64,000 nt of DNA from an uncultured Muribaculaceae bacterium (GTDB lineage Bacteria; Bacteroidota; Bacteroidia; Bacteroidales; Muribaculaceae), in NCBI GenBank assembly GCA_947525975.1, contig CANNVE010000005.1, positions 62,001 to 126,000 of the forward strand, written 5' to 3'. This document shows positions 32,583 to 40,572 of the stretch, piece after piece. The notes beneath the pieces are model-generated. The model worked only from the letters and a program-made list of their open reading frames with translations, searched no databases and was not told the DNA's origin. A program made the translations under genes and the position numbers. Within the stretch, counting starts at the first letter, position 1. Every line of letters starts with the position of its first letter.

Positions 32583-32615
32583 ATTCTCCGTGGATTTACG
32601 GAGAATGGTGTTTTT
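32583..32615 (+). terminator. Hairpin plus T-tract downstream of the island
   Basis: ATTCTCCGT (32583-32591), loop GGATTT, ACGGAGAAT (32598-32606), then GGTGTTTTT. A perfect 9-bp stem with a T run four bases later, reading plus-strand and about 210 bp after the M48 stop. The stretch 32616-32685 shows nothing else. Confidence 0.65.
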
Positions 32616-32685
32616 GATTGTGGTTTTCTGGTGGATTGGGCTGATTTTATCGGGGATGGATGGTGGGAGTTTCGGAAAAAAAACG

Positions 32686-32731
32686 TATATTTGCGGGAAA
32701 TTTGTTTGATTGCCACGTTGTAGGTGGCGAT
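32686..32731 (+). promoter_or_regulatory. thrS promoter -7 box and leader hairpin
   Basis: TATATTTG (32686-32693) is a good -7 box; the start of transcription would be near 32700. The short leader holds a hairpin, ATTGCCAC (32709-32716) against GTGGCGAT (32724-32731), loop 7 nt, ending 25 nt before the ATG. thrS leaders fold in other bacteria to allow autoregulation or T-box control; no T-box sequence is visible here, so a regulatory role is only a possibility. Confidence 0.5.
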
Positions 32732-32756
32732 TTATCGTTAAACAATAGATTTATAA

Positions 32757-34694
32757 ATGATTAATATCACTTTCCCTGACCATTCGGTCAAACAGTACGC
32801 CGAGGGTGTCACCCCTCTGCAGATCGCTGAAAGCATCAGCGCCGGCCTGGCGCGCGACGTCCTTGCCTCGTCAGTCAACGAGCAGGAGTGGGACCTCGCC
32901 CGCCCAATCAACGAAGACGCCGAGATAAAGTTCTTCAAATGGGATGACCCCGAAGGCAAGCACGCTTTCTGGCACAGTTCGGCCCACCTTCTCGCCGAGG
33001 CTCTCCAGGAATTGTACCCCGGAGTGAAGTTTGGCATCGGCCCCGCCATCGAAAACGGCTTCTACTATGACATCGACCCTGGCGAGCACCAGATCACATC
33101 TGCCGATTTCGCCAAGATTGAGAAGAAGATGCTCGAGCTGGCCCAGCAGAAGCAAGACATCGTGCGCGCCGACATCAGCAAGGCTGACGCGCTGAAGCTC
33201 TTCGGCGACCGCGACGAGACATACAAGTGCGAGCTCATCAGCGAGCTCGAGGACGGGCACATCACCACATACACCCAAGGCTCATTCACCGACCTGTGCC
33301 GCGGACCGCACATCCCCAACACTGCCCCCATCAAGGCTGCCAAGGTGATGTCGCTCGCCGGCGCATACTGGCGCGGTGACGAAAAGCGCAACCAGCTGGT
33401 GCGCGTATATGGCATCACATTCCCCAAGAAGAAGATGCTCGACGAATATCTCGCCCTGCTCGAGGAGGCCAAGAAACGCGACCACCGCAAGCTCGGAAAA
33501 GAGATGGAGCTCTTCGCTTTCTCGCAGAATGTTGGCGCCGGCCTGCCCCTGTGGCTGCCCAAAGGCACCGCCCTGCGCGACCGTCTGGAGCAATTCCTGC
33601 GCAAGATACAGAAGCAATACGGCTACCAGCAGGTGATCACCCCGCACATCGGCAACAAGCAGCTCTACGTCACCTCGGGCCACTACGCTAAATACGGCAA
33701 GGATTCATTCCAGCCCATCCACACGCCTGAGGAGGGAGAGGAGTACATGCTCAAGCCCATGAACTGCCCCCACCACTGCGAGATATTCAAGGCCTCGCCC
33801 CGCAGCTACCGCGAACTGCCCCTGCGCCTGGCTGAGTTCGGCACAGTATACCGCTACGAGCAGAGCGGTGAGCTCCACGGCCTGACCCGCGTGCGCGGCT
33901 TCACGCAGGACGACGCACACATCTATTGCGCTCCCGACCAGATCAAGGGTGAATTCCTGAAGGTGATGGACATCATATTCTACATCTTCAAGGCTCTGAA
34001 ATTCGACAATTTCGAGGCCCAGATATCGCTGCGCGACCCCAACAACAAGCAGAAATACATCGGAAGCGACGAGAACTGGCATCTCGCAGAGACCGCCATC
34101 ATCGAGGCTTGCGAGGAAAAAGGCCTCAAGGCCCGCAAGGAATACGGCGAGGCGGCTTTCTACGGCCCCAAGCTCGACTTCATGGTGAAGGACGCCATCG
34201 GACGCCGCTGGCAGCTCGGCACCATCCAGGTAGACTACAACCTGCCCGAGCGCTTCCAGCTCGAATACACAGGCGCCGACAACCAGAAGCACCGCCCCGT
34301 GATGATACACCGCGCCCCCTTCGGCTCGATGGAGCGCTTCGTGGCAGTGCTGCTTGAGCACACCGCCGGCAAATTCCCCCTGTGGCTCACTCCCGACCAG
34401 GCTGTGATCCTCCCCATCAGCGAGAAATACAACGACTACGCCTACGAGGTGAAGAAGCACCTTGAGGCCGCCGACATACGCGTGGCCGTCGATGACCGCA
34501 ACGAGAAGATCGGACGCAAAATTCGCGACAACGAGCTCAAAAGAATACCTTATTTGCTCATTGTTGGCGAAAAAGAGCAACAAAATGGCGAAGTTTCTGT
34601 AAGAAAACAGGGTGAAGGTGATCAAGGTTCGATAAAAATTGCTACCTTTGCAGAAAATTTGACCAAAGAGGTCGAAAACATGATTAATCAATAA
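32757..34694 (+). CDS. thrS: Threonyl-tRNA synthetase
   Basis: 645 residues, full length. An N-terminal TGS domain ([24 protein letters not shown]), the editing domain with [18 protein letters not shown] (HxxxH), class II motif 1 and the zinc-binding Cys in [15 protein letters not shown], motif 2 with [26 protein letters not shown], and motif 3 [13 protein letters not shown] are all visible, followed by an anticodon-binding domain ([21 protein letters not shown]). It charges tRNA-Thr and clears mischarged serine. First gene of the thrS-infC-rpmI-rplT(-rpsU) operon; infC starts 9 bp after its stop. Confidence 0.98.
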   Translation: MINITFPDHSVKQYAEGVTPLQIAESISAGLARDVLASSVNEQEWDLARPINEDAEIKFFKWDDPEGKHAFWHSSAHLLAEALQELYPGVKFGIGPAIENGFYYDIDPGEHQITSADFAKIEKKMLELAQQKQDIVRADISKADALKLFGDRDETYKCELISELEDGHITTYTQGSFTDLCRGPHIPNTAPIKAAKVMSLAGAYWRGDEKRNQLVRVYGITFPKKKMLDEYLALLEEAKKRDHRKLGKEMELFAFSQNVGAGLPLWLPKGTALRDRLEQFLRKIQKQYGYQQVITPHIGNKQLYVTSGHYAKYGKDSFQPIHTPEEGEEYMLKPMNCPHHCEIFKASPRSYRELPLRLAEFGTVYRYEQSGELHGLTRVRGFTQDDAHIYCAPDQIKGEFLKVMDIIFYIFKALKFDNFEAQISLRDPNNKQKYIGSDENWHLAETAIIEACEEKGLKARKEYGEAAFYGPKLDFMVKDAIGRRWQLGTIQVDYNLPERFQLEYTGADNQKHRPVMIHRAPFGSMERFVAVLLEHTAGKFPLWLTPDQAVILPISEKYNDYAYEVKKHLEAADIRVAVDDRNEKIGRKIRDNELKRIPYLLIVGEKEQQNGEVSVRKQGEGDQGSIKIATFAENLTKEVENMINQ

Positions 34695-34703
34695 CCCCAC
34701 TGA

Positions 34704-35291
34704 ATGGAGAAAAAGCCCTTTAACCCCGGACCGCGTCCGCCACGCCCACAGAATGGCCCCAACCGCCGTCCGCAAAACAACAAAGATGCCAACGCTATCA
34801 ACGAGCACATCCGCGCACGCGAGGTGCGACTCGTAGGCGACAACATTGAAAACGGCATTTACACCATTCAGGAAGCGCGCCGCATGGCCGAAGACCTCGA
34901 GCTCGACCTTGTGGAAATCTCCGCTACGGCCAACCCGCCCGTTTGCAAGATCCTCGACTACCAGAAATATCTCTATCAGCAGAAAAAGAAGCAGAAAGAG
35001 GCCAAGGCAAAGTCAGTGAAGGTGGTGATCAAAGAAATACGCTTCGGCCCCCAGACCGACGACCACGACTACAACTTCAAGCTCAAGCACGCGATGGGCT
35101 TCCTGCAGGAAGGATCGAAGGTCAAGGCTTACGTATTCTTCAAAGGACGCTCCATCCTATTCAAGGAGCAGGGCGAGGTGCTGCTGCTGCGTTTCGCCAA
35201 CGACCTCGAGGAATACGGCAAGGTGGAGCAGATGCCCCTGCTCGAAGGCAAGCGCATGATCATCATGATCTCGCCCAAGAAGAAGGCCTGA
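34704..35291 (+). CDS. infC: Translation initiation factor IF-3
   Basis: 195 residues, somewhat longer than E. coli IF-3 because of a Pro/Asn/Arg-rich N-terminal extension of about 33 residues ([18 protein letters not shown]...) before the family start [16 protein letters not shown]. The N-terminal domain, the Lys-rich linker [23 protein letters not shown] and the C-terminal domain ([29 protein letters not shown]) are complete. The start is an ordinary ATG at 34704 rather than the AUU that many infC genes use for autoregulation. It binds the 30S subunit and checks initiator tRNA. Confidence 0.97.
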   Translation: MEKKPFNPGPRPPRPQNGPNRRPQNNKDANAINEHIRAREVRLVGDNIENGIYTIQEARRMAEDLELDLVEISATANPPVCKILDYQKYLYQQKKKQKEAKAKSVKVVIKEIRFGPQTDDHDYNFKLKHAMGFLQEGSKVKAYVFFKGRSILFKEQGEVLLLRFANDLEEYGKVEQMPLLEGKRMIIMISPKKKA

Positions 35292-35369
35292 CCCACAGCT
35301 TTTAGAAACTAACCCCGGCCACGTGTTGGCCAAGTATTATATAACACAAGTTTAAACAATCAATTTAAA

Positions 35370-35567
35370 ATGCCCAAGATTAAGACTAATTCCGGTGCCA
35401 AAAAGAGGTTCGCCCTTACCGGATCAGGAAGGATCAAGAGAAAGCACGCTTTCCACAGCCACATTCTCACAAAGAAGACCAAGAAACAGAAGAGAAACCT
35501 CACCCACACAGGCCTCGTAAGCAAGGTGGACGAGAAGGCAGTAAAGACGCTCCTTGGCATGCGTTAA
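35370..35567 (+). CDS. rpmI: 50S ribosomal protein L35
   Basis: 65 residues, the standard size: [44 protein letters not shown], highly basic, which is the L35 signature. It sits between infC (78 bp upstream) and rplT (134 bp downstream), the conserved order of this operon. The gap to rplT is long enough for an L20-binding structure, but I found no strong stem-loop there by eye. Confidence 0.97.
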   Translation: MPKIKTNSGAKKRFALTGSGRIKRKHAFHSHILTKKTKKQKRNLTHTGLVSKVDEKAVKTLLGMR

Positions 35568-35701
35568 GCTACCCCGGACTACATCTATCCGTTTCTCTAT
35601 CAAAAAACTTCGTGATTTATAATCATTTTTACTAACCGAATGCTCAGCATGACAAGAGCCCGCCAAGACGGAGCCGCTGACATTCAAAAAACAAGACTAA
35701 A

Positions 35702-36052
35702 ATGCCTAGATCAGTCAACCACGTCGCATCACGCGCACGTCGCAAGAAAATCCTGAAGCTCACACGCGGCTACTTCGGCTGCCGCCGCAACGTCTGGACC
35801 GTCGCCAAGAATACTTGGGAGAAGGGTCTGACCTACGCCTACCGCGATCGCAAAGACAAGAAGCACAACTTCCGCGCTCTCTGGATACAGCGTATCAACG
35901 CTGCCGCACGCATGGAGGATCTCAACTACTCTCAGCTCATGGGCCTCATCCACAAGGCTGGCATCGAGATCAACCGCAAAGTTCTCGCCGACCTCGCTCT
36001 CAACAATCCCGCAGCCTTCAAGGCTGTAGTTGACAAGGTCAAGAACGCTTAA
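35702..36052 (+). CDS. rplT: 50S ribosomal protein L20
   Basis: 116 residues: [70 protein letters not shown] is the L20 N-terminal half with the long basic helix; the C-terminal globular part ends [22 protein letters not shown]. It binds 23S rRNA early in 50S assembly and in other bacteria represses its own operon. rpsU follows after 38 bp. Confidence 0.98.
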   Translation: MPRSVNHVASRARRKKILKLTRGYFGCRRNVWTVAKNTWEKGLTYAYRDRKDKKHNFRALWIQRINAAARMEDLNYSQLMGLIHKAGIEINRKVLADLALNNPAAFKAVVDKVKNA

Positions 36053-36090
36053 TCAACCATATTGCTAATCAAAACTTTTACATCAAGAAT

Positions 36091-36282
36091 ATGATCATCG
36101 TACCCGTAAAAGAAGGCGAGAACATCGAACGCGCACTCAAGAAGTTCAAGCGCAAATTCGAAAAGACCGGCATCATCAAGGAGCTCCGCTCTCGCCAGGC
36201 CTTCCAGAAGCCCTCTGTCACCAACCGCAAAAAGATGATGAAGGCTGTATACGTACAGAAACTCCGTCTCGTAGAGGAATAA
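36091..36282 (+). CDS. rpsU: 30S ribosomal protein S21
   Basis: 63 residues: MIIVPVKEGENIERALKKFKRKFEKTGIIKELRSRQAFQKPSVTNRKKMMKAVYVQKL, a typical S21 with its basic C-terminal helix. In many Proteobacteria rpsU heads a dnaG-rpoD operon; here it closes the rpmI-rplT cluster and is followed by a terminator. In Bacteroidota the anti-Shine-Dalgarno of 16S rRNA is held back in the ribosome with S21 taking part, which fits the weak Shine-Dalgarno sequences seen before most genes of this window (known for the phylum, not shown here). Confidence 0.96.
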   Translation: MIIVPVKEGENIERALKKFKRKFEKTGIIKELRSRQAFQKPSVTNRKKMMKAVYVQKLRLVEE

Positions 36283-36311
36283 ATCTAATCTGATTAGACT
36301 CCAACAATCAA

Positions 36312-36345
36312 GGCGCGCATCCGGTCAGGGTGCGCGCTTTCTCTA
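36312..36345 (+). terminator. Terminator of the thrS-rpsU operon
   Basis: GCGCGCATCC (36313-36322), loop GGTCA, GGGTGCGCGC (36328-36337), then TTTCTCT. A 10-bp GC-rich stem (one T-G pair) with a short T-tract, 30 bp after the rpsU stop. Confidence 0.85.
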
Positions 36346-36389
36346 TAGTTGTGCGGCATGGACAGGAGTCCTCGCTGCGACAGCATCGC

Positions 36390-36414
36390 GGAGGTGCATT
36401 TCTGAGAAACGCAC
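36390..36414. repeat. Intergenic repeat, copy 3 (diverged)
   Basis: GGAG then GTGCATTTC-TGA-GAAACGCAC, followed by GGGC. It matches the repeats at 627 and 819 with two or three substitutions, and retains the stem through a G-T pair. All three copies lie in intergenic spacers. Confidence 0.7.
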
Positions 36415-36469
36415 GGGCATGAAATATACCAGCAACAGGTCTATAACTTAAGCATAATATATGGCGCAT

Positions 36470-36500
36470 AAAAAAAGAGCACCGACGGCGCTCTTTTTTT
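36470..36500. terminator. Bidirectional terminator between rpsU and the arabinose operon
   Basis: AAAAAAAGAGC (36470-36480) and GCTCTTTTTTT (36490-36500) are perfectly complementary around ACCGACGGC, giving a stem with U-tracts in both directions. It serves the minus-strand arabinose operon, whose last stop codon is 19 bp away, and may also catch read-through from rpsU. Confidence 0.9.
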
Positions 36501-36518
36501 ATTGGATAGGGTGTGGGG

Positions 36519-38111
36519 TTACTTCTTTGCTTCCACGGCCTTTTCCTCGACAGGGAGGCAGGCGTTGTAGTTTGCGATGAAGCGGTCGAAGCCTTCTACG
36601 TCTTCTGGCTTGGGAGCGATGGTCGAGCCTTCGTAGCTGCTGAATACGTTCTTGTCGAGGTATTCCGGCAGCGACTGCCCGTCGGCGTTGTTGGCGGTGT
36701 AGCCTGCGAGCAGAGCTATGCCCCACGCGCCGCCTTCGCCTGCAGTCTCCATCACGGTGATGGGAGAGTTGATGGCGGCGGCGAGGATGGCTTGTCCCAC
36801 GCCGGGAGTCTTGAAGAGGCCTCCGTGGCCCGTGATGCGGTCTACGTGGATCTTCTCTTCGTTGAAGAGCACGTCATTGCCGATTTTGAGCACAGCCACT
36901 GACGACATGATCTGCGCGCGCATGAAGTTGGCGAGGTTGAACTTGTCGGTGGCCGAGCGCAGTATCATGGGGCGTCCTTCAGCGAGGCCGATCACGGGCT
37001 CGCCCGATACGAAATTGTATGCCATGATTCCTCCGCAGTCGGTGTCGGCAGTGAGGGCCGCGTTGAAGAGCTTGCCGTAGAGCTGATCCATGTCTACAGG
37101 CACTCCGAGCAGCTGCTGGTATTCCTTGAAGAGGCTTACCCATGCGTTGATGTCTGATGTGCAGTTGTTGCAGTGCACCATGGCCACAGGGTTGCCGTCG
37201 GGAGTGGTGACAATGTCGATGGCTTCGTAGGGCTTGCTGAGGTCATGCTCGAGCACGATCATCGAGAATGACGATGTGCCTGCCGAAACATTGCCGGTGC
37301 GGGGGCGCACAGCGTTGGTGGCTACCATGCCGGTGCCGGCGTCGCCTTCAGGGGGGCAGAACACTGCGCCGGGCTGCAGATGGCCTGATACGTCGAGCAG
37401 CTTGGCGCCGTCGGCGGTTAGGGTGCCGGCTGCAACTCCTGCATCGAGGCTCTTGGGCAGGATGTCTTCGAGTTTCCAAGAGTATCCCTTGCGGTCGACG
37501 ATGGCGTCGAATATGGCCACCATCTGCTTGTTGTAGTCCTTTGTGGCCGGGTCGATTGGAATCATGCCCGATGCGTCGCCAACGCCCAGCACCTTCTCGC
37601 CGGTGAGGCGCCAATGCACGTAGCCTGCGAGGGTGGTGAGGAATGCGATGTCCTTGACGTGCTCCTCATCGTTGAGCATGGCCTGATAGAGATGCGAAAT
37701 GCTCCAGCGCAGGGGGATGTTGAATTCAAACAGACCCGAAAGCTCGGCAGCAGCCTGGGCGGTGTTGGTATTGCGCCAGGTGCGGAATGCAGCGAGGATC
37801 TTGCCATCTTTGTCAAAAGGCATGTATCCGTGCATCATGGCGCTGATGCCTATGGCGGCGAGATTCTCTATCTCCACGTCATATTTCTCGAGCACATCCT
37901 TGCGGAGGTTGATGTAGGCGTCCTGCAGGCCGTACCATACGGCTTCAAGGCTATATGTCCAGAGGCCGTCGACCAGCTGATTTTCCCAGCCGTGGCTGCC
38001 CTGGGCGATGGGATTGTTTTTCTCATCGATCAGGACGGCCTTAATGCGGGTGGAGCCGAGCTCGATGCCGAGGATGGCTTTGCCGGCCTTGATTGTTTCT
38101 TTGGCTGTCAT
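36519..38111 (-). CDS. FGGY-family carbohydrate kinase, presumed L-ribulokinase
   Basis: 530 residues. The FGGY fold is evident from AILGIELGSTRIKAVLID (phosphate 1 loop), IGISAMMHGYMPFDKDG, the GNVSAGTSSFSMIVLE phosphate-2 loop and the RITGHGGLFKTPGVGQAILAAAINSPI near the C-terminus. The protein differs from E. coli AraB and resembles xylulokinase-like enzymes; I assign ribulokinase because it lies 9 bp behind araA in an operon with araD, a symporter and a mutarotase, where it would phosphorylate L-ribulose to L-ribulose 5-phosphate. Last gene of the operon, followed by a bidirectional terminator. Activity on another ketopentose cannot be excluded. Confidence 0.88.
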   Translation of the reverse strand: MTAKETIKAGKAILGIELGSTRIKAVLIDEKNNPIAQGSHGWENQLVDGLWTYSLEAVWYGLQDAYINLRKDVLEKYDVEIENLAAIGISAMMHGYMPFDKDGKILAAFRTWRNTNTAQAAAELSGLFEFNIPLRWSISHLYQAMLNDEEHVKDIAFLTTLAGYVHWRLTGEKVLGVGDASGMIPIDPATKDYNKQMVAIFDAIVDRKGYSWKLEDILPKSLDAGVAAGTLTADGAKLLDVSGHLQPGAVFCPPEGDAGTGMVATNAVRPRTGNVSAGTSSFSMIVLEHDLSKPYEAIDIVTTPDGNPVAMVHCNNCTSDINAWVSLFKEYQQLLGVPVDMDQLYGKLFNAALTADTDCGGIMAYNFVSGEPVIGLAEGRPMILRSATDKFNLANFMRAQIMSSVAVLKIGNDVLFNEEKIHVDRITGHGGLFKTPGVGQAILAAAINSPITVMETAGEGGAWGIALLAGYTANNADGQSLPEYLDKNVFSSYEGSTIAPKPEDVEGFDRFIANYNACLPVEEKAVEAKK

Positions 38112-38120
38112 GAGGCTTGC

Positions 38121-39650
38121 TTATTTGAGTGCCTTGTTGAGCATGTAGTAAACCTCGTTGAAGCGCATTTCTTTCTGGAATCCCTCCATGGTGGTGTCCT
38201 TGTCGATGTGGAGCATCTCGATGCCGGCCATTTCGGCGTAGTCCATCCAGTATTCGGGAGTGATAGAGTAGGAGAAGCAAGAGTGGTGTGTGCCACCGGC
38301 CATGATCCATGCACCGGCGCCGACCTCGAAGTTTGGCATGGGCACCCAAAGGGCAGAAGCCACGGGCAGCTTGGGCAGGGGCTTGCTCTTGATGCACTCC
38401 ACGTCGTTGACGATGAGGCGGAAACGATTGCCCATGTCTACGACGGTAGCGGTGACGCCGTTGCCGGGCTTGCTGGTGAATACGAGGCGAGCGGTCTGGG
38501 CCTTGCGGATGCCGATGCCGAGGAAGTGTACTTCCAGGCGGGGCTTCTCTTCGGCGATTAGGGGGCAAACCTCAAGCATGTGGGCCTGGAGGATTGAGCT
38601 CTGCTTGCCGTCGAAGTTGAGGGTGTAGTCCTCGAGGAAAGAGCAGCCGCCCTCAAGGCCTTGTGTCATGTACCATACGGTGCGGTAGAGGGCTGCTGAT
38701 TTCCAGTCGCCTTCGGCGCCGAAGCCATAGCCTTCGGCCATCAGGCGCTGAGATGCGAGGCCGGGGATCTGATCGAAGCCCACGAAGTTGGGATCGTTGA
38801 TGTCGTCGGTGCCGAGATCGTCGAAGTTTGTGGTGAAGCCCTTTGCGCCTTTAGCCTTGAGGCAAGCGCGGATGGCGAGCTCAGCCTTTGCGGCTTCGTA
38901 GAGCACCTTGCTGTCCTTGTCGAGGCCTTCCTGTATGGTGTAGAGGCGGAAATACTCGTCGACGAGAGCCTTCACGTCGGCGTCGGCCACCTTCTTGTAG
39001 TATTCCATCAGTTCGCTCACGGGGCAGTAGTCAACGTGATAGCCCATGCGGAGCTCGGCCTCCACCTTGTCGCCGTCGGTCACGGCCACATTGTTCATCT
39101 GGTCGCCGAAGCGGATGATGAGCATGTCCTGAGCGTCGGCCCAAGCAGCGGCCACGCGGCTCCACACGGCTATGCGCTCCTGGGTGTCGCTGTCTTTCCA
39201 GTAACCAACCACCACCTTGCGGGGGATGCGCATGCGAGAGCAGATGTGTCCGAATTCGCGGTCGCCGTGAGCGCTCTGGTTGAGGTTCATGAAGTCCATG
39301 TCCATGGTGTCCCAGGGTATCTCGGCATTGTACTGTGTGTGGAGGTGGAGCAGGGGCTTGCGCAGCTGCTGCAGGCCGTGGATCCACATCTTGGCCGGAG
39401 AGAAGGTGTGCATCCATGTGATGATGCCCACGCACTTGCTGTCGTTGTTTGCGGCTTTCATCACAGCCTCAACTTCCTTAGAAGAGTTGGCTGTGCCTTT
39501 GTATACTATCTTGATGGGGAGATTGCCGGAGTTGTTGAGGCCGTCGACCATTTCTTTAGAGTGAGAGTCGACAGCGACAACTGCGTCGCCGCCGTAGAGG
39601 AGCTGTGCGCCGGTTACCCACCAAAGCTCGAGTTCATTGAAATTTGCCAT
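38121..39650 (-). CDS. araA: L-arabinose isomerase
   Basis: 509 residues, standard length. The start ELELWWVTGAQLLYGGDAV is the AraA signature; other conserved blocks are CVGIITWMHTFSPAKMWIHGLQQLRKPLLHLHTQYNAEIPW, the LNQSAHGDREFGHI block, LRMGYHVDYCPVSELMEYY, the GYGFGAEGDWKSAALYR segment with catalytic Glu, and GGTHHSCFSYSI with metal-binding His near the C-terminus. It interconverts L-arabinose and L-ribulose, using Mn2+. A 159-bp gap with a stem-loop separates it from araD upstream; the kinase gene follows after 9 bp. Confidence 0.98.
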   Translation of the reverse strand: MANFNELELWWVTGAQLLYGGDAVVAVDSHSKEMVDGLNNSGNLPIKIVYKGTANSSKEVEAVMKAANNDSKCVGIITWMHTFSPAKMWIHGLQQLRKPLLHLHTQYNAEIPWDTMDMDFMNLNQSAHGDREFGHICSRMRIPRKVVVGYWKDSDTQERIAVWSRVAAAWADAQDMLIIRFGDQMNNVAVTDGDKVEAELRMGYHVDYCPVSELMEYYKKVADADVKALVDEYFRLYTIQEGLDKDSKVLYEAAKAELAIRACLKAKGAKGFTTNFDDLGTDDINDPNFVGFDQIPGLASQRLMAEGYGFGAEGDWKSAALYRTVWYMTQGLEGGCSFLEDYTLNFDGKQSSILQAHMLEVCPLIAEEKPRLEVHFLGIGIRKAQTARLVFTSKPGNGVTATVVDMGNRFRLIVNDVECIKSKPLPKLPVASALWVPMPNFEVGAGAWIMAGGTHHSCFSYSITPEYWMDYAEMAGIEMLHIDKDTTMEGFQKEMRFNEVYYMLNKALK

Positions 39651-39710
39651 AATATTATAGGTTTATAAGGTTGATTCTTTTTTTGATTTATAGGATTGTC
39701 ACTACGATAA

Positions 39711-39741
39711 CGCGGCTATTCTCTGTAAATTATGCGCCGCG
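39711..39741 (-). other. Stem-loop in the araD-araA gap
   Basis: CGCGGC (39711-39716) and GCCGCG (39736-39741) form a 6-bp GC stem with a 19-nt loop. The 159-bp gap also contains AT-rich sequence before the araA start. Such stems inside an operon can set relative mRNA stability; no promoter with TAnnTTTG is evident on the minus strand. Confidence 0.4.
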
Positions 39742-39809
39742 CCCGGTGGCGAGGTCCTTTTATGCTTAATTAATAATAGTGTTATCTTATGCAAAGCCTC
39801 GTGTTGGCC

Positions 39810-40499
39810 TCATTTCTTTTGGCCGTAGTAGGCGTTGGGGCCGTGCTTGCGGCTGAAGTGCTTCTCCACGAGCAGCGGATTCATGGTTAGGCCTGGATTG
39901 ACCGAATAGGCTATGAAAGCCATCTTGGCCACCTGCTCCATCACCACGGCATTGTGCACGGCATCGGCCGGATTCTTGCCCCAGGCGAAGGGGCCATGGT
40001 TCTTCACGAGCACTCCGGGGGTGTGCACGGGATTGAGGCCTTCGAATCGCTTGATGATGACGTTGCCGGTCTCAAGCTCGTATGCGCCCTTGACTTCGGC
40101 TTCGGTCATGTCGTCGGTGCAGGGGATGGCATCGTGGAAATAGTCGGCGTGCGTGGTGCCGATGTTGGGGATGTCCTTTCCGGCCTGCGCCCATGCGGTG
40201 GCGTATGTGGAGTGGGTGTGCACCACGCCACCGATTTCGGGGAATGCCTTATAGAGGGCCACATGGGTGGGGGTGTCAGATGAAGGGCGCAGGTCGCCTT
40301 CCACCACGTTTCCGTCGAGGTCTACCACCACCATGTCGCTTGCCTTCATGGTGTCGTAGTCTACGCCGCTGGGTTTGATGACCACGAGGCCTTTCTCGCG
40401 GTCGATGCCGCTGACGTTGCCCCAGGTGAATATGACGAGTCCGTGCTTCACCAGGTCAAGGTTGGCGCGGAATACTTTTTCTTTGAGTTCTTCAAGCAT
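39810..40499 (-). CDS. araD: L-ribulose-5-phosphate 4-epimerase
   Basis: 229 residues. Class II aldolase/adducin fold with [29 protein letters not shown] (phosphate-binding GN, SG), [33 protein letters not shown] (zinc His-x-His), the HADYF segment and [13 protein letters not shown] (third His). It converts L-ribulose 5-phosphate to D-xylulose 5-phosphate, the exit of the pathway. It lies between the symporter (upstream on the transcript, with a perfect 42-bp palindrome in the gap) and araA. Confidence 0.96.
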   Translation of the reverse strand: MLEELKEKVFRANLDLVKHGLVIFTWGNVSGIDREKGLVVIKPSGVDYDTMKASDMVVVDLDGNVVEGDLRPSSDTPTHVALYKAFPEIGGVVHTHSTYATAWAQAGKDIPNIGTTHADYFHDAIPCTDDMTEAEVKGAYELETGNVIIKRFEGLNPVHTPGVLVKNHGPFAWGKNPADAVHNAVVMEQVAKMAFIAYSVNPGLTMNPLLVEKHFSRKHGPNAYYGQKK

Positions 40500-40522
40500 T
40501 GTTTTAGTATTTAGTGTAAATG

Positions 40523-40564
40523 TTTTGAGTCATCTGCTGTCAGCTGACAGCAGATGACTCAAAA
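40523..40564. repeat. Perfect 42-bp palindrome between the symporter and araD
   Basis: The half-site TTTTGAGTCATCTGCTGTCA-G (40523-40543) is followed immediately by its exact reverse complement (40544-40564); there is no loop and no mismatch over 42 bp. TTTT and AAAA at the ends give it the look of a terminator in both directions, yet it sits inside the arabinose operon, between the symporter stop (9 bp away) and the araD start (24 bp away). Confidence 0.9.
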
Positions 40565-40572
40565 GGGGGGGA

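Noticed and set aside
33705..34808. 367-aa open frame on the minus strand across thrS and infC
   Set aside because: Antisense to two certain genes; no start signal, no recognisable domain.
34704..34812. Non-ATG (AUU/AUC) start for infC at the [10 protein letters not shown] position
   Set aside because: An in-frame ATG at 34704, 9 bp behind thrS, with a basic extension common in Bacteroidota IF-3, is simpler; no evidence for a rare start.
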